Of a stretch of 7,796 bases of DNA, positions 5,937-7,796 are shown piece after piece. Position numbers and translations under genes: made by a program. The notes below the pieces were generated by a model. That model searched no databases, had not been told where the DNA came from, and saw only the letters and a program-made list of their open reading frames with translations. Origin of the DNA: Longimonas sp046498435. GTDB taxonomy: Bacteria > Bacteroidota > Rhodothermia > Rhodothermales > Salinibacteraceae. Numbering within the stretch: the stretch's first letter is position 1; every line of letters begins with the position of its first letter. The DNA lies in NCBI RefSeq assembly GCF_046498435.1, contig NZ_JAWOAR010000164.1, positions 1 to 7,796 of the forward strand, read 5' to 3'.

Positions 5937-5968
5937 GTCATGCTGAACGCAATGAAGCATCTCAGCGC
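5937..5968 (+). repeat. Truncated array copy 4 (left arm only), overlapping the helicase stop
   Basis: Positions 5937-5968 match the left arm of copy 2, including the following AGCGC, with one substitution (G to A in the GCAGTGAA part). Then similarity stops and helicase coding sequence begins. No right arm follows. The stop codon of the minus-strand helicase (5962-5964) and its last Arg codon lie within this arm. Confidence 0.75.
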
Positions 5969-7796
5969 TCAACTTCATTGCGATACGCCGACACAATCAC
6001 CTCACGGTGTTCAGTGGCACGAGCCTCACGCTTCATGCGGTGCGCCTCCAGTAGACGTTTTGAGACGTGTGCACGGACAATCTGCAACGCCCGGAGTGAA
6101 TCGGGCTCCTCTTCCAATGCGTTTTTGAGGCGCGTAGTCGTATGGCGGGGAATAATACCATCCTGGAATGCGCGGATCACGTCGGCGATGTACTGACGAT
6201 CGGCTTTGGTGAACCGGTGATGTCTGCGCATCTCACTTGACTTTAGACGGCGCACCACTTTTTCCTCGTTGGAGAGGCCCCCTGTAGCCCCTTGTGGTGT
6301 ATCACGGGCCACCGCCTGTTCAAACGCTGTTCGATTCCGTTCTAAACAGGCATAGAAATCATCGGGGAGCGCGGTGCGTGGGGTGTCTGGAGCGCATGCA
6401 AAGGCGTCAGCTGCCTCGAAAAAGGTGAGTTCGTGCGCCGCTTTGGGCGTTCCCAGAAAGAATTGCTTCAGTGCGCCACGCCGGAAAAACGTGAGCAGCC
6501 CGTGTGGACCCTCAGATGGATTCCAAGCTGTGCGTGCTTTCTTTGGCAACTTCTGAATCCGGGCGAAACGCTCAGGATCGTTGTCGCGCACGGTGCGCAA
6601 CAGCTGCAGGTATTCGAGTTCCGACGCGATTTCGTCTTCGCCCTCGTAGGTCGATGCCGTGTTCAAGCGTTCGTACAACTCGGCGCCAAACAACTCATGC
6701 GTAGACACCTCTTCCTCATCAGTTAGATACTGCGCGTCTTCGCCCAGCGTATCATGAAAGGCCTGGATCTTCCCCTTGATGTTAGCCTCCAGGTTGATCT
6801 GGGCATCTGCCTGATCGGTTGGAAAAAAGTTGTAGACGTAGATGTTGTCGTGCGCGGTCCCTACGCGGTTGATTCGGCCCACACGCTGAAGCACACGCGT
6901 TGGATTCCACGGCAAGTCGTAGTTGATCACCGTGTTGGACTCGTGCAGGTTGATGCCTTCCGCCAGTACATCAGTTGTGATGAGTAGCCGATAGTCGTCA
7001 CGGGGATTAGACGCGGTCGGATCGAAGTTCTCGGCAATGCGCTGCCGGGCTCGATTCACGCCAAGGGTTCCGTCGGCGTCGCGTCCACCCTCGCTCGAGT
7101 AGAACAAGACCTGCCCCGGCATTACGTCGTTGAGCGCCTCAAAGAGATATTCGCCTGTTTCCGCCGCTTCGGTAAAAACAAGCAGCTTCCCTGTGCTGAG
7201 TATTTTGTCGGAATGCAGCTGCTCGCGAAATGCATCCAGCTTTGGATCGTGCGTAATCGGTTTCCAATCGGCCTGGATCGATCGCAGCACCTGGAGGTCA
7301 CGCTGTACGGCTTCCATGAGGCCATCGGTGAACGCCTCTGCCGGATATGCTGACACGCGATCGGCCTCAATAAGCGCATGCAGCCGGTCGGTGCGGTCGT
7401 TGTCGAGCAGGTCGAATACGTCCACATCTTTGCCGAGATACACCGTGCCTGAGGCGTACATCTCGATAAATCGCTCGTATGATTCGATAAAGCGGGCCAG
7501 CGTTTGCTTAAATGCGTGAAAGCTGCTCTCCAACCGCTTCACGATAATGCTTTTCATGAACCCGCCGATGTTACGCTGCGACTGCTCCTGCAGCGGCGTC
7601 AGCTCGCCCGTGTAGTACAACAGCGGGGTGTAGCGCGCATACGCAAAGTCCTTGAGCCGCTCGATGGTGCGTCGAAAAACCTGCTCAAGCTCGTCGTCAA
7701 ACGCATAGATGATGCGGCGCGGCGCTGCCAGACTGGGAAATGACACGCCTTGCTTGTCAAGGTCCTCTTCGTAGTACCTCTCAATCTCGCTACGTG
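5962..7796 (-). CDS. SF2/SNF2-like helicase, C-terminal part (5' end beyond the window)
   Basis: The frame is open to the right edge: sixteen codons precede a GTG at 7746 and read 'RSEIERYYEEDLDKQG', normal for this family, so GTG 7746 is not the start. Numbering from that GTG, residues 180-310 form the second RecA-like helicase lobe. It contains 'KLLVFTEA' (motif IV, 187-194), 'TTDVLAEGINL' (motif V, about 257-267) and 'QRVGRINRVG' (motif VI, 287-296, with the arginine-finger region). Residues 50-95, 'EQSQRNIGGFMKSIIVKRLESSFHAFKQTL', match the linker of HepA/SNF2-like helicases. Residues 320-594 are a C-terminal extension that I cannot assign. The N-terminal lobe with Walker A and DEAH-type motifs must lie outside. 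Such proteins translocate on nucleic acid using ATP and often sit in restriction or defence loci; that role is inference here. The stop codon and last Arg fall in repeat copy 4, so the native C-terminus may have been altered. Confidence 0.88.
   Translation of the reverse strand, partial: RSEIERYYEEDLDKQGVSFPSLAAPRRIIYAFDDELEQVFRRTIERLKDFAYARYTPLLYYTGELTPLQEQSQRNIGGFMKSIIVKRLESSFHAFKQTLARFIESYERFIEMYASGTVYLGKDVDVFDLLDNDRTDRLHALIEADRVSAYPAEAFTDGLMEAVQRDLQVLRSIQADWKPITHDPKLDAFREQLHSDKILSTGKLLVFTEAAETGEYLFEALNDVMPGQVLFYSSEGGRDADGTLGVNRARQRIAENFDPTASNPRDDYRLLITTDVLAEGINLHESNTVINYDLPWNPTRVLQRVGRINRVGTAHDNIYVYNFFPTDQADAQINLEANIKGKIQAFHDTLGEDAQYLTDEEEVSTHELFGAELYERLNTASTYEGEDEIASELEYLQLLRTVRDNDPERFARIQKLPKKARTAWNPSEGPHGLLTFFRRGALKQFFLGTPKAAHELTFFEAADAFACAPDTPRTALPDDFYACLERNRTAFEQAVARDTPQGATGGLSNEEKVVRRLKSSEMRRHHRFTKADRQYIADVIRAFQDGIIPRHTTTRLKNALEEEPDSLRALQIVRAHVSKRLLEAHRMKREARATEHREVIVSAYRNEVER

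Larger units (their letters stand above)
5335..5961. other. Intergenic array between convergent genes
   Basis: This gap of over 600 bases holds no gene. It is filled by copies 1-3 and the start of copy 4 of one repeat class. Starts are at 5335, 5532, 5741 and 5937, a period of 196-209 bases, with spacers of 48, 51 and 49 bases. The apparent small frames here repeat peptides such as 'EMLHCVQHD', which are translations of the repeat arm and not proteins. Confidence 0.75.

Noticed and set aside
5335..5968. CRISPR-like array (regular repeats and spacers)
   Set aside because: Repeats are 147-158 bp with variable interiors, the spacers are self-complementary, and no cas gene is present. This is a palindromic intergenic repeat array.
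5325..5996. Several overlapping small frames on both strands in the array, with recurring peptides such as 'EMLHCVQHD' and 'GGRIST'
   Set aside because: The recurring peptides are translations of the repeat arms. The frames start and stop arbitrarily and have no independent coding evidence.
7744..7746. GTG at 7746 as the start of the helicase gene
   Set aside because: The frame continues upstream to the window edge with family-like sequence, and a helicase without its first lobe would be incomplete.

Overview
The window looks like a chromosomal stretch of a moderately high-GC bacterium. The proteins are rich in Asp and Glu, the starts lack a convincing Shine-Dalgarno sequence, and the intergenic DNA is full of imperfect palindromic repeats. 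This fits a halophilic member of the Rhodothermota/Bacteroidota side of the tree (Salinibacter or Longimonas-like). That placement is inference from style, not from a marker gene.

Layout. Positions 1-430 are non-coding and hold one GTCAT...ATGAC repeat (116-281). At 431-2305 (+) lies a 624-residue acidic membrane protein of unknown function with six predicted membrane helices. Its stop codon sits in what looks like the target-site duplication of a 288-bp MITE-like element (2306-2593). A second, more diverged element follows in tandem (2598 to about 2800). From 2845 to 3808 there is a gene graveyard: a frameshifted and internally deleted N-terminal piece of a PLP-dependent decarboxylase, then a 5' piece of thiD, then a 3' piece of a class I glutamine amidotransferase. 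The last two are joined in one open frame. At 3922-5334 (+) is an intact 470-residue TPR protein with an N-terminal helical, HTH-like domain. Its stop codon directly abuts an array of four same-orientation GTCAT...ATGAC repeats (5335-5968) with a period of about 200 bp. The fourth copy is only a left arm. The convergent gene at 5962-7796 (-) is the C-terminal part of an SF2/SNF2-like helicase. It ends inside that fourth arm, and its ATPase N-terminal half lies beyond the right edge.

The genes do not form an obvious pathway or operon. The most distinctive content is the repeat biology. There are two repeat classes: a MITE with a 4-bp duplication, and palindromic GTCAT elements. In the second class, small hairpins at fixed positions change sequence but remain hairpins. 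All three intact or near-intact gene ends lie at, or within, repeat boundaries. The pseudogene mosaic points to repeated deletion and rearrangement here. A full defence or biosynthetic system is not visible. The helicase may belong to one outside the window.
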